From a virus, in IMG/VR virus record IMGVR_UViG_3300023179_000311, positions 1 through 33,492 of that record: DNA of 33,492 nucleotides; one strand, given 5' to 3'. The notes under the pieces were generated by a model. That model searched no databases, was not told where the DNA came from, and was given only the letters and a program-made list of their open reading frames with translations. Below are positions 7,946 to 15,385 of the stretch, piece after piece. Both the position numbers and the translations under genes were made by a program. Numbering within the stretch: position 1 is the first letter of the stretch; each line of letters begins with the position of its first letter.

Positions 7946-8181
7946 TTTAAAGTTTCATCGAATTTTTTTTCTTGAATGGTTTTTTCTCTAAATGTTTTAC
8001 GAGGATTTGAGCAAAGTATACAACCCGGTTGTCCGCAGTTCATAACATGATGTTTAAGGTATCGATGGGGTTCTTCTACTTCTAACCCGTGCATTTTTGC
8101 TATTTTTTCTTGCTTATGAATAGTATTTTCTTTTTGATGAATTCTTTTTGAATGAATTTCTTTGGTTTTTTCATCACTCAT
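7936..8181 (-). CDS. Small conserved phage protein with cysteine motif
   Basis: An 81-residue, very basic and helical protein. The centre has HHVMNCGQPGCILCSNPRK, a CxxxxCxxC arrangement that could bind zinc. I recall close relatives in cyanophages (the HHVMNCGxPxCxxC block) without a known function. It starts directly after the primase stop codon with no gap and overlaps thyX at its end, so it is translated with both. Confidence 0.7.
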   Translation of the reverse strand: MSDEKTKEIHSKRIHQKENTIHKQEKIAKMHGLEVEEPHRYLKHHVMNCGQPGCILCSNPRKTFREKTIQEKKFDETLKWE

Positions 8182-9198
8182 TTAGCACCTCTTCCAGGCA
8201 ATAAATTTTGCTTTGGCAGTCAAGCCGTGAAAGGTATTTTTATTAATAATACTAATGACATCACGACCAGCTGTCACCATATCATTGATATCTTTCTCCT
8301 CCATATTTTGAGGCCAGATAACAACCTTGTTTCCTTGATCTATATTTTTTTCTATTATCTTGCACACCTCCTTATTGCGAGGTTGATTATCAAATATTAA
8401 TACCATATTACTATTATCAATGCCTAATGTATTTATTTTATTGAATGAAGTTCCTGCAGCTGCAATACAATTATCAAGAAACAAACTATCAATAGGTCCC
8501 TCTACAACATATATAGTCTTTTTTGAATCTATTTCATTTATACCGAAAAGAAGCGGTACGTTGTCTTTAATTTTGACAGTGATGTAACGAAGCGTTTCAC
8601 CTCTAAGGGCCCTACAGGTAACTCCAGATAGCTGACCGTTTGAATCGTAAAACGGGAGCACCAATCTAGGTTCTTCTGTTTTAATAGACTCTTTATATAT
8701 GGGGTTAAGTTGTACGATATTTTTGACATTACTAATAAAATAAATTTGTTTAAATTTTTCTTTTGGGATATTTCTACTTAGACAAAACTTAACCCCTTCA
8801 TTATCATCCGGGAGAGTATCAAGTCGATCAAGTATATTATCTAAAATACGTTCTTCCTGGGTTTTAAATACTGGCTCTGTAAACACCATTTCTGGAACAG
8901 TGTTGGACAACCTTACTGGATTGCCCTCGGTGTATTTTTCTAAAGAGTACTGTGAGTATAATATGGTATCAGTTTCTTTTAAAAAGTTACTAAAAGATAA
9001 CGATGCATCACAATTATGACATTTATATCTTAATTCATTCTTAAATTTAAAGAAATAACCTCTTGCTTTTCTTTTATGTCTAGAAGAATCACCACAGATA
9101 GTACATCTGCAATTAAAAAGATAATCCCCCTTCTTTTTAAAGAGAGGGAGGCGGTTACTAATTAGAGATAGATATTTCTGATCAAGAAATAATGACAT
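8182..9198 (-). CDS. 61: DNA primase, T4 gene 61 type
   Basis: Makes RNA primers for lagging-strand synthesis together with the gene 41 helicase encoded at 24577-25983. The N-terminus has a zinc-binding motif with C32/C35 (CTIC) and C60/C63 (CHNC). The Toprim region follows with the acidic YVVEGPIDS and LIFDN motifs and a late DIND. At 338 residues it is nearly the size of T4 gp61. Its Shine-Dalgarno GGAGG is part of a terminator-like hairpin about 12 bases upstream, and a dedicated host-type promoter lies just before that. Confidence 0.92.
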   Translation of the reverse strand: MSLFLDQKYLSLISNRLPLFKKKGDYLFNCRCTICGDSSRHKRKARGYFFKFKNELRYKCHNCDASLSFSNFLKETDTILYSQYSLEKYTEGNPVRLSNTVPEMVFTEPVFKTQEERILDNILDRLDTLPDDNEGVKFCLSRNIPKEKFKQIYFISNVKNIVQLNPIYKESIKTEEPRLVLPFYDSNGQLSGVTCRALRGETLRYITVKIKDNVPLLFGINEIDSKKTIYVVEGPIDSLFLDNCIAAAGTSFNKINTLGIDNSNMVLIFDNQPRNKEVCKIIEKNIDQGNKVVIWPQNMEEKDINDMVTAGRDVISIINKNTFHGLTAKAKFIAWKRC

Positions 9199-9203
9199 AT
9201 ATT

Positions 9204-9225
9204 AAAAAAGCCTCCTAGAGGCTTT
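9204..9225 (-). terminator. Terminator-like hairpin that contains the primase ribosome site
   Basis: On the minus strand AAAGCCTC and GAGGCTTT pair perfectly (8 bp) around a three-base loop and run into six Ts. This is a good intrinsic terminator for the gene that ends at 9265. The 3' arm also supplies the GGAGG that serves the primase ATG at 9198. Confidence 0.8.
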
Positions 9226-9226
9226 A

Positions 9227-9255
9227 ATTATATACATACACTAAACAAAAAGCAA
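9227..9255 (-). promoter_or_regulatory. Host sigma70-type promoter for primase block
   Basis: TTGCTT (9250-9255), a 17-base spacer, then TATAAT (9227-9232) on the minus strand. The predicted start of transcription falls inside the following hairpin at about 9220. It would drive primase, thyX, the spanins and nrdA/nrdB. Confidence 0.8.
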
Positions 9256-9264
9256 GTGTTATGG

Positions 9265-9627
9265 TTAAAAAAGTTTTTCTAACTTAATATGAGCTAGTAC
9301 GTAACCAATAACTATAGATCCCCCGAGAAGCATCCAGCGCCATTTTTCAAAAGTTTGAACTTTTTCGGCTATAGCACTATGTTGTTCAGAACTTATACGG
9401 ACCTGTTCGTCAAGTTTATTCATAATTTTTTCGTGTTTATCTTCAAGACTTTTATGAAAGTCATCTCTCATATCACTTATTCTATGGTGAAGAGTTGCAT
9501 AATTGCTCTCAATTTTTTCCGACATTTTATTAATATCGGTTGAAATTGACTCAACTTGAGTTTCTAATACTGTAATCCGTGTCGTCGTTTCGGGGCCTAT
9601 ACCGTTTCTTACCATGGCAACTTCCAT
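9265..9627 (-). CDS. Coiled-coil protein with C-terminal membrane anchor (XhlA-like)
   Basis: The 120-residue protein has a long charged helical region (about 15-90) that ends in FEKWRWMLLGG and one hydrophobic segment (98-114). This layout resembles haemolysin XhlA-type phage proteins, which are linked to lysis; the similarity is in architecture and in the W-rich junction. Its ATG overlaps the upstream stop (TAATG). A second ATG at 9615 has a better Shine-Dalgarno (GGAAG) and may be the real start. It is the last gene of the late block, before a terminator. Confidence 0.6.
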   Translation of the reverse strand: MEVAMVRNGIGPETTTRITVLETQVESISTDINKMSEKIESNYATLHHRISDMRDDFHKSLEDKHEKIMNKLDEQVRISSEQHSAIAEKVQTFEKWRWMLLGGSIVIGYVLAHIKLEKLF

Positions 9628-9821
9628 TACTTTTTTTTACGCTGTATATCAGCAGAAATTTTAGCCGCAGGCTTATTACCTCGAGGCCTACCTTTGTTTT
9701 TAAGGGGGGATTGTTTTAATTTCTCTACAGATTCTGATTCTACTTTAATAAAATCTTCTATTTTAACTTCAACAACTTCTTTTTTTAATGGTTTAAATAG
9801 ATTTAGTATTGTCTGTAACAT
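9627..9821 (-). CDS. Small basic protein with AT-hook-like motif
   Basis: A 64-residue protein, hydrophobic at the start (LQTILNLF), mixed charge in the middle, and strongly basic at the end. The segment KGRPRGNKP contains the GRPRGxxP pattern of an AT-hook, which would bind the minor groove of AT-rich DNA. The gene overlaps the upstream gene by 29 bases and the next by one. A DNA-binding role is an inference from the motif only. Confidence 0.6.
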   Translation of the reverse strand: MLQTILNLFKPLKKEVVEVKIEDFIKVESESVEKLKQSPLKNKGRPRGNKPAAKISADIQRKKK

Positions 9822-10341
9822 AACTCACATCATCCCTCTTAATTACTTTTTTACGTTTATGAACAACTACTGTATCAGGCCCTAAACCGGATATTCCGGG
9901 TGTTGCCTGGGCATTGTTAGCCGGTGCTTCTTCTACAAATGTTTTAAACGGCAAGATATATTTATTAGAATAATATTTTTCAATAAATTTTATATCTTCT
10001 GTTAGATCTGTATTTAATTTATCAAGATATTGTGATTCTAAATTTATAGGCTCGATAGTAGTATTGGTATGTTCTTTAATAAGAGCTAAAGCTGCTGCAA
10101 ATGAAGCAAGTTTTTTATTTTCTAAAGGTACTTTTTCAACTATTCTTTTTAATCTAAAAATCATTCTATGAAGAATAGAGTATGCGTCTTTTTCTTCAAC
10201 AGTATTTAAATCTTGCATACGCATTAATTCTTTACCGTTTCTATCAATTATACCTAAACGAAAAGCATCCGTATCCTCAAAAGGAGTAGTAAGCATTTTT
10301 AAAATTCTATAAGCTATAACTGAGTCTACAAAGCGTGACAT
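9793..10341 (-). CDS. Conserved T4-superfamily marine phage protein, unknown function
   Basis: A 182-residue protein that starts MSRFVDSVIAYRILKMLTTP and continues DTDAFRLGIID. I recall a close relative in cyanophages and pelagiphages, always near virion genes, with no known function. The first 130 residues are helical; the C-terminal 40 are low complexity and then basic (HKRKKVIKRDD). It overlaps the preceding gene by one base (TAATG). Confidence 0.75.
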   Translation of the reverse strand: MSRFVDSVIAYRILKMLTTPFEDTDAFRLGIIDRNGKELMRMQDLNTVEEKDAYSILHRMIFRLKRIVEKVPLENKKLASFAAALALIKEHTNTTIEPINLESQYLDKLNTDLTEDIKFIEKYYSNKYILPFKTFVEEAPANNAQATPGISGLGPDTVVVHKRKKVIKRDDVSYVTDNTKSI

Positions 10342-10733
10342 TAAATTTTTTCCAATGCTTTTGAAACTTTTTCATCTAAAGGTATTTCGTATCCCTGCAT
10401 AATAACACCTTGACTAATAATTTCTATACCTACCGGCATTACGTTTAAAAATACTAAAAATGTTTTAAGTTGTGACCAGTGCTTCTTTTCTATTTTTAAA
10501 AAAAGCATACGAGTAGTTGCTTCTGTTCCAAAAAGATTATAAAGAACCACTAAATGATTAACAATTAATCTTTCTTTTAACCCTTTACCAGCAGTATATT
10601 TTTTAAATAATCTTTTAAGATATCTAAATCTTTTAAGATCGTCTTCAAACTCTACCATACCCTTACAAGAAGGGTTATCGTAAAATTTCATAGCATAGAT
10701 TATAAAATTTTCTTCTGTCAATTCAAAGTTCAT
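10341..10733 (-). CDS. Conserved phage protein, DUF7207-like
   Basis: The 130-residue protein starts MNFELTEENFIIYAMKFYDN and contains EDLKRFRYLKRLFKKY and ERLIVNHLVVLYNLFG. This matches a small family that I remember from T4-like marine phages (DUF7207) with no assigned function. I place the start at ATG 10733, one base after the upstream stop; the longer reading frame would overlap the previous gene and adds a hydrophobic piece unlike the family. It belongs to the late block. Confidence 0.8.
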   Translation of the reverse strand: MNFELTEENFIIYAMKFYDNPSCKGMVEFEDDLKRFRYLKRLFKKYTAGKGLKERLIVNHLVVLYNLFGTEATTRMLFLKIEKKHWSQLKTFLVFLNVMPVGIEIISQGVIMQGYEIPLDEKVSKALEKI

Positions 10734-10734
10734 A

Positions 10735-11175
10735 TTAAGTGAGACTAGCAGTTCCCCCGACCATGAACCATTTATTATTAGTAAATAAAAGCGTAGCCGT
10801 ATCACCAACTGAGTTAAATACCACATTGGCTGAATTAGCTATATTTGATCTAATAGTAAACACCCCTCCAGAATTAGTAATCATAGTTAAAATTTTTAAC
10901 TGATTCGTTTTTCCGGAAGGAATAACTAAAGTGCCTCCAGAGGCATCACAAGAAAGATGAGTTATTGTTTTAGTTAAATCTATAATACCAGGAGAAGCTA
11001 GGAGCTGCACTGAGGGATCTAGTGTAACATTACCCTTTAAAACTACGTTTCCTACATTTTCAAATAATGTATTAGCGCTAAGCTTTTTACTGGTATTAGA
11101 CTGAACTATATAAAAAAGATCGCTACTACTTACCGAAGTAGCGGACGTCAGTTCACTTACTTTACTATCAGCCAT
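10735..11175 (-). CDS. Virion or fibre-type structural protein
   Basis: The N-terminus (MADSKVSELTSATSVSSSDLFYIVQ) is the common lead-in of phage fibre and collar proteins (KxSELT...DLxYIV). The remaining 100 residues are rich in T, S, N, V and beta-prone, as in fibre shafts or heads. It is short (146 residues), so it may be a decoration or adaptor piece. The call is from the N-terminal motif plus the virion neighbours. Confidence 0.7.
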   Translation of the reverse strand: MADSKVSELTSATSVSSSDLFYIVQSNTSKKLSANTLFENVGNVVLKGNVTLDPSVQLLASPGIIDLTKTITHLSCDASGGTLVIPSGKTNQLKILTMITNSGGVFTIRSNIANSANVVFNSVGDTATLLFTNNKWFMVGGTASLT

Positions 11176-11188
11176 TTTTTAATCTTTA

Positions 11189-11707
11189 TTAAGGAGCATC
11201 AGGTGCGACAGTATCATCATTAGCATCGTAACCAGCCACCTGAACATGGAAGGTAGAATTAGAGGCAAAGTTTTTAGACATCGCTACCAATACTTCTGAC
11301 TTTCTGCGATAGCTATTATTAGCATCAGTATAATCGTAAAAATGTACCCACCCGGTATGTGATGCATTAGCTGCTGTATTAGCTACCGCTACTTCTTGAC
11401 GGTCGATACCATAAACGCGCTGAATAGTATATTGATTTTCTGAAATAGCAACGTTAGCGATATACTTAGGGCCTTGCTGAATATATAAAGTAGCACCCGA
11501 AGCAGCCTTACCGTTCGAAGTTAATTCTAAAGCAGTATCCGAAGTAACCCGAGCCACTTGAAATTTTTGACCGGTAATAAAAACATAGTCCCCATCTTTT
11601 ACATTAGATGTAAAAGCGGTGCTAGAACCATTAACACTTGAATTTCCGGCGTATGCTGTTACTGTGCCAATAGCAGCAACGTTGTCTTGATTTCCCCATG
11701 AGGACAT
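11189..11707 (-). CDS. Virion structural protein, MSSWGN family
   Basis: The 172-residue protein begins MSSWGNQDN and is beta-rich, with a TGWVHFYDY...RRKSEVLVAMS segment near the end. Proteins with this MSSWGN start and TGWV...EVLVA end are frequent structural proteins in marine T4-like phages, as I recall. A strong Shine-Dalgarno (AAGGAG) precedes the ATG, fitting high expression. It could decorate the capsid or sheath; which one cannot be told. Confidence 0.75.
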   Translation of the reverse strand: MSSWGNQDNVAAIGTVTAYAGNSSVNGSSTAFTSNVKDGDYVFITGQKFQVARVTSDTALELTSNGKAASGATLYIQQGPKYIANVAISENQYTIQRVYGIDRQEVAVANTAANASHTGWVHFYDYTDANNSYRRKSEVLVAMSKNFASNSTFHVQVAGYDANDDTVAPDAP

Positions 11708-11717
11708 TTATTTCTCC

Positions 11718-12923
11718 TTAAAAATCGTCGTCTTTTTTACCACGGGTACCCATATTTTCTAAGCTTGTACGGTTACCATGATAGATGTACTTACGGCGAA
11801 CCCCTGAATCTCTATCAGTAACAACATATTCCGCATAGGGTTTACCACTCTTTGTAGTATATTTAGGCATAGAGACCATGTTACCGGCTTTTTTATGCAT
11901 TTTTACTTTATCTTCAATATCAGATCTCATAAAGTTCTCAACAAAAATTGAGACGTCTTGATTATTAAACTTTTCATTTGCTAAAGTAATGGCGTCTTCT
12001 TCTCCGACTATTTTTTTAGCAGCAGTAAGATAATCACCGAAATTATAATTTTCTTCTATATCAAATAAAACAGGCTGATGAACTATTACTGTTTCATCGA
12101 TATTATCTTCAAAATCAAATTCTACATCTTCGTAAGCTAACTTCTTGGTGGCTGTGTCAATACCCTTAAGTCTCTTGCCAATATGCTTAGCCATAATGTT
12201 TGAGCCGATAGAAGGATTGTTCTTATTTTTTACTTGAAGTCTTCCAAGAGTATTGCCAGAGCGAGTTAGATCGACAGCAGCCTTATGAACATAACTACGC
12301 ATTGTTGACTTATCTAGTTCAGTTAGTTCAGTTTCTTCTGAAACTCTCATCTTCTTTAAAACTGCACCGGCCACTCTTCTACCAGCTTCTTTTGAACCAT
12401 ATTTTTCCGCGGCTGAAGCTGCAATTTTGCCAAACATTTTACCAGGTTTACCAATATCCTCTCCATGTCTTGCAGCTTTTGCAGATAAGGTAGCTTCGTC
12501 TACTTCTTCTATTTCTTCTTTCATATTTTTAATTGAATGCTTAGCAGTATTATGTGCGTCTTCAGCGTCACTACCGTGATAAGACACAGGCCCCTCACCC
12601 ATATGCTTTCCATCCTTATAATGATGAACAGAGTATTCTTGATACTCTGGGCTGTATCTTACTTCTGCTGTATGTTCGTCGTTACCATAAGAAGTAATCT
12701 TTCTAGTACCCAAAGTTGGGCTTACTTTACGCTCTTCTTTTATTTTTTTACGGTCACGAAGCATTTCAAAATCTTTAGCAGTTAACTCATCCTTTTCTGG
12801 CTCATATACGTCTAGCTTTTGCTGATTAAGCGTGAGAGATTTTTTAGCCTCATTAATATTTTCATCTTTTTTTCCTAGCATAACCGCCAGGACGGCTTTA
12901 TGTAGTTCTTTATCGTTATTCAT
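11718..12923 (-). CDS. Modular internal or structural virion protein, 401 aa
   Basis: Charged protein built from several short modules: a segment with EVRYSPEYQEYSVHHY (about residue 88), a KAARHGEDIGKPGKMFGKIA...GSKEAGRRVAGAVLKK block (about 148-192), and an ELDKSTMRSYVHKAAVDL block (about 203). I recall each block from many marine phage virion proteins in different combinations. A C-terminal part has DRDSGVRRKYIYHG. The start has a clear Shine-Dalgarno (AAGGA). No enzyme motif is seen; packaging inside the head is a guess. Confidence 0.7.
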   Translation of the reverse strand: MNNDKELHKAVLAVMLGKKDENINEAKKSLTLNQQKLDVYEPEKDELTAKDFEMLRDRKKIKEERKVSPTLGTRKITSYGNDEHTAEVRYSPEYQEYSVHHYKDGKHMGEGPVSYHGSDAEDAHNTAKHSIKNMKEEIEEVDEATLSAKAARHGEDIGKPGKMFGKIAASAAEKYGSKEAGRRVAGAVLKKMRVSEETELTELDKSTMRSYVHKAAVDLTRSGNTLGRLQVKNKNNPSIGSNIMAKHIGKRLKGIDTATKKLAYEDVEFDFEDNIDETVIVHQPVLFDIEENYNFGDYLTAAKKIVGEEDAITLANEKFNNQDVSIFVENFMRSDIEDKVKMHKKAGNMVSMPKYTTKSGKPYAEYVVTDRDSGVRRKYIYHGNRTSLENMGTRGKKDDDF

Positions 12924-12932
12924 TTTTTTTCC

Positions 12933-13322
12933 TTAGTCTAGTTCTGATACTGGAGTTGAGGACCAATACTTGCAGCTCCAATATCGTGCTTTCCATTTCG
13001 GTCCTGGGTTATCGCAATTATGTCGTGCTCTAAAGCTTTTTCTTCTTTCAGGGTTGTCTCTCTTAATAGATAAATTAGGATCACCAAAATTTACCTTTAC
13101 TACGTTGCCTTTATCATTACGGACATAAACAGCTCTTTTTTTAGGTCCCCCCGGAGTAAGGAAAGGCTTGTTTAATTTACGTCCTTCATTATCCTCTTCA
13201 TTCAATTCACCCCAATCTTCATAATTTTCATCACCAGTAAATAAAAACTCTTCTTCTACTATACCAAATTCAAGATCTAGTGTATAGTCTATATATTCTT
13301 GTAAGGTTTGAAAATTTCTCAT
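12933..13322 (-). CDS. Small virion-type protein with basic Cys-rich C-terminal module
   Basis: The acidic N-terminal half begins MRNFQTLQEYIDYTLDLEF. The C-terminal half (about residues 75-129) reads VVKVNFGDPN...NPERRKSFRARH and ends with KARYWSCKYWSS. This C-terminal module is common in phage head-maturation and structural proteins (the RRKSFRARHxC...KxKARYWSCKxW pattern). I chose ATG 13322, which overlaps the upstream stop and has GGAGGG upstream, over an in-frame ATG six codons earlier. Its role is unknown. Confidence 0.75.
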   Translation of the reverse strand: MRNFQTLQEYIDYTLDLEFGIVEEEFLFTGDENYEDWGELNEEDNEGRKLNKPFLTPGGPKKRAVYVRNDKGNVVKVNFGDPNLSIKRDNPERRKSFRARHNCDNPGPKWKARYWSCKYWSSTPVSELD

Positions 13323-13771
13323 TTTGCACTTACCCTCCATTTACCGCCTTTAGATTTATACCATTTTGCTGCCCACCCGTTTGCATAGGCTGAAGGATAC
13401 ACGTCAAATTTAGACCTTGCTAAAGCTTTTGCTCTAGACCATAAATCAGGGTTGGTAGGTTCGCTTTTTTCACTAAGCATTAACCCCTCCCTTAAATTTG
13501 AAAAAGTTTTTTCTTCTGTCTTTACCATAATAGGTTTATTTCCAGTTCCAGGTCTATCTACTTGAGGATCTTCTCTTCTTTTTTTTCTAACCGACGCTGC
13601 TCGTTCATCTTTACTCATATTTTGTGCTTTAGAGAGAGGAAGACATTTAGGTTTACCCTCACCTGGTTCCCTAGCGCACGGACCAAGTATTTCACCTCTA
13701 GTACTCATTCTCACCCAATTGCCGTCTGGATGATTTTTACTAAACCAATTTCTTAAATTTTCAAGCATCAT
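13319..13771 (-). CDS. Virion-associated protein with DUF5872-like C-terminus
   Basis: A 150-residue basic protein. The N-terminal part (WFSKNHPDGNWVRMSTRGE...GKPKCLPLSKAQ) and the C-terminal DVYPSAYANGWAAKWYKSKG are both recurring modules of marine phages; the last is the core of DUF5872 as I know it. Such modules are often fused to virion proteins. The ATG overlaps the preceding stop by four bases (ATGA). Two ATGs stand in tandem at the start. Function unknown. Confidence 0.75.
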   Translation of the reverse strand: MMLENLRNWFSKNHPDGNWVRMSTRGEILGPCAREPGEGKPKCLPLSKAQNMSKDERAASVRKKRREDPQVDRPGTGNKPIMVKTEEKTFSNLREGLMLSEKSEPTNPDLWSRAKALARSKFDVYPSAYANGWAAKWYKSKGGKWRVSAK

Positions 13772-14001
13772 ACTACACTAACTGCGATGGATGCAGCAGA
13801 AACTGCCCAGCGCCACATTACCTCGTCCTCTGCTAATCCATGAGCTTCAAAACTAGCTAAAACTTCATTTATTAACGCTTCTTTATCCTCAACACTTAAA
13901 GAACCATTCTGATAATCGGAAATAATACCGGTAAACTCCCGGGCTAGATCTCCTCTTATTGACTGTTCATCGACATACTGTACGATCTCGTCTAAACTCA
14001 T
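13768..14001 (-). CDS. Small acidic hypothetical protein, 77 aa
   Basis: An acidic helical protein (MSLDEIVQYVDEQSIRGDLA, then DYQNGSLSVEDKEAL) that ends in a small hydrophobic segment (WRWAVSAASIAVSVV). Related sequences occur in cyanophage virion regions, as I recall, without a function. The start at ATG 14001 is preferred: it overlaps the upstream stop and has GGAG six bases before. A TTG four codons earlier is the alternative. Confidence 0.65.
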   Translation of the reverse strand: MSLDEIVQYVDEQSIRGDLAREFTGIISDYQNGSLSVEDKEALINEVLASFEAHGLAEDEVMWRWAVSAASIAVSVV

Positions 14002-14360
14002 CTTCCTCTCCAAGCTTCCTGAATAATTTTCATTCTGGTTTTAGATAAATTAACCCAACGTTGACAAACTATTTCTGTACTGTCTTTAGCTTTCAATAAA
14101 TTTTCATGAATGGCTTTAGTAGATATTTTTTGCGGGTCGCTTCTAAAATCTGCGTATCGGTTTATCCAATCAGCTTCTTTAATAGAATCTTCTATCCCAT
14201 CCTTATTGCTACAATTAATAGTGTCTAGTTTAATACTTAAATTAATAAAACTTGAAGCTAGTGCAGGATCATGATCTCTAGGCCACACCTGTTTAACTTT
14301 ATCAACTGCAGCACAACCGGATAAAACTAATAACAAAGGTATTGTAAGTATTATTTTCAT
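13998..14360 (-). CDS. Predicted lipoprotein, 120 aa
   Basis: The N-terminus MKIILTIPLLLVLSGC is a lipoprotein signal peptide with lipobox LSGC (C16). The rest is soluble, helical and basic at the end. It resembles the probable o-spanin at 6438-6707 in its signal peptide, but it stands in the virion block. It could be a second spanin-like protein, an immunity or superinfection-exclusion lipoprotein, or a host-surface modifier. No nearby i-spanin-like partner is seen. Confidence 0.65.
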   Translation of the reverse strand: MKIILTIPLLLVLSGCAAVDKVKQVWPRDHDPALASSFINLSIKLDTINCSNKDGIEDSIKEADWINRYADFRSDPQKISTKAIHENLLKAKDSTEIVCQRWVNLSKTRMKIIQEAWRGR

Positions 14361-14974
14361 TTAAAAGCCTTAAGTGTGTTTTCAGCTCTATCTAAACCCC
14401 AGTAAACTGCCTTCCAATCATTTTGATCCATACCTTGCAAATGTTGCCAATCGGTTTTATTTTTAATTATATTTTTTGTAAAATCATCCCAATCTGTAGA
14501 TTGTATTTTTCTTTCAAAAAAGTCCTTGGCTTTTAAAGCATCATAATAATTACTATAATCGGTTTCAATATGTAAAACTTCTAGTGCTATATCTTCTTTA
14601 TAATATTCTAAAGAAAAATCTAATCCCCATTTAGAATTTAGTCTAAGATATTTATTAAGCTGAGGAAATAAGTTTTTCTTATTTTCTAGTTGTTTTTTTG
14701 CTTCCTCAACAAACTCCCATCTTTGTAAAATCATAGAATGATCTACTTTAAATACTTCCCCACTGCATTTAATCCACTCTTTTTGATTACAAAAATGATT
14801 TAATATGTTGTCAATAGGTACCTGATTTTCTCTATAGTATTCTTGCTCAAGGAACGACAGTTCAAACCCATCATTATCAAAATATCTAATATATTGCTCA
14901 GTAATAACATCATTACTTACTCTTTTTTTTAGCTCCAGATATTGATCAAACTTATTATCTGAAATTGTAAGCAT
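14357..14974 (-). CDS. Hypothetical protein, 205 aa
   Basis: I do not recognise this protein. It is rich in aromatic and charged residues (many W, Y, K, D and E), likely alpha-helical, and has no signal peptide or membrane segment. The C-terminal 50 residues contain repeated tryptophans (STDWDDF, KTDWQHL, QNDWKAVYW). It overlaps the lipoprotein gene by four bases and follows the cysteine-rich gene, starting at the TAAATG junction. A virion or assembly role is suggested only by position. Confidence 0.6.
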   Translation of the reverse strand: MLTISDNKFDQYLELKKRVSNDVITEQYIRYFDNDGFELSFLEQEYYRENQVPIDNILNHFCNQKEWIKCSGEVFKVDHSMILQRWEFVEEAKKQLENKKNLFPQLNKYLRLNSKWGLDFSLEYYKEDIALEVLHIETDYSNYYDALKAKDFFERKIQSTDWDDFTKNIIKNKTDWQHLQGMDQNDWKAVYWGLDRAENTLKAFK

Positions 14975-15385
14975 TTAGGTAAGATCTCTATCGTCTAGGG
15001 GACCGTTAGTAAGCCATAAAGAACAAGATCTTGTACCCGCGCATTTGAAATGAAGTATGTTACAATACCCCAGATCCGCTTTGTTTATGGTAGCCATGGC
15101 GTCAATGTTTTTTTCATCTCCATGTATGCCTTTTTCAATACAATCTCTCATTTTATCTGATATATCAAAAGCGGCACAATTACCACATTTCATAGTTTTA
15201 GCATTATCTGCATCTATACCCCAAATTTCAGCTAATTTATCCCAGTAATCTCCGGGCTCATCAGGGTTTGCAGGACCATAAGTATATTCTTCTATTGCGT
15301 GTTGACGATTTTTTACGTTAACATTAATATCAATAGTTGCTACAGGACAAGAACGCTCTTCTCTTAATAAAAAAAAGGTTTTCAT
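14975..15385 (-). CDS. Cysteine-rich putative metal-binding protein
   Basis: A 136-residue protein with six clustered cysteines: CGNC (about residue 67), DCIEKG, GYCNILHFKC and RSCSLW. I recall the same pattern (CGNCxAFD...MxxCI...GYCxxxxFxCxxxRxC) in marine phages. The spacing suggests a zinc or iron-sulphur site rather than disulphides, since no signal peptide is present. It overlaps the upstream gene by four bases. The ligand and role are unknown. Confidence 0.7.
   Translation of the reverse strand: MKTFFLLREERSCPVATIDINVNVKNRQHAIEEYTYGPANPDEPGDYWDKLAEIWGIDADNAKTMKCGNCAAFDISDKMRDCIEKGIHGDEKNIDAMATINKADLGYCNILHFKCAGTRSCSLWLTNGPLDDRDLT

Noticed and set aside
12302-12785. Plus-strand open frames opposite the modular virion gene
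   Set aside because: They are antisense to a conserved gene, have no Shine-Dalgarno and have low-complexity translations. No plus-strand gene in the window is convincing.
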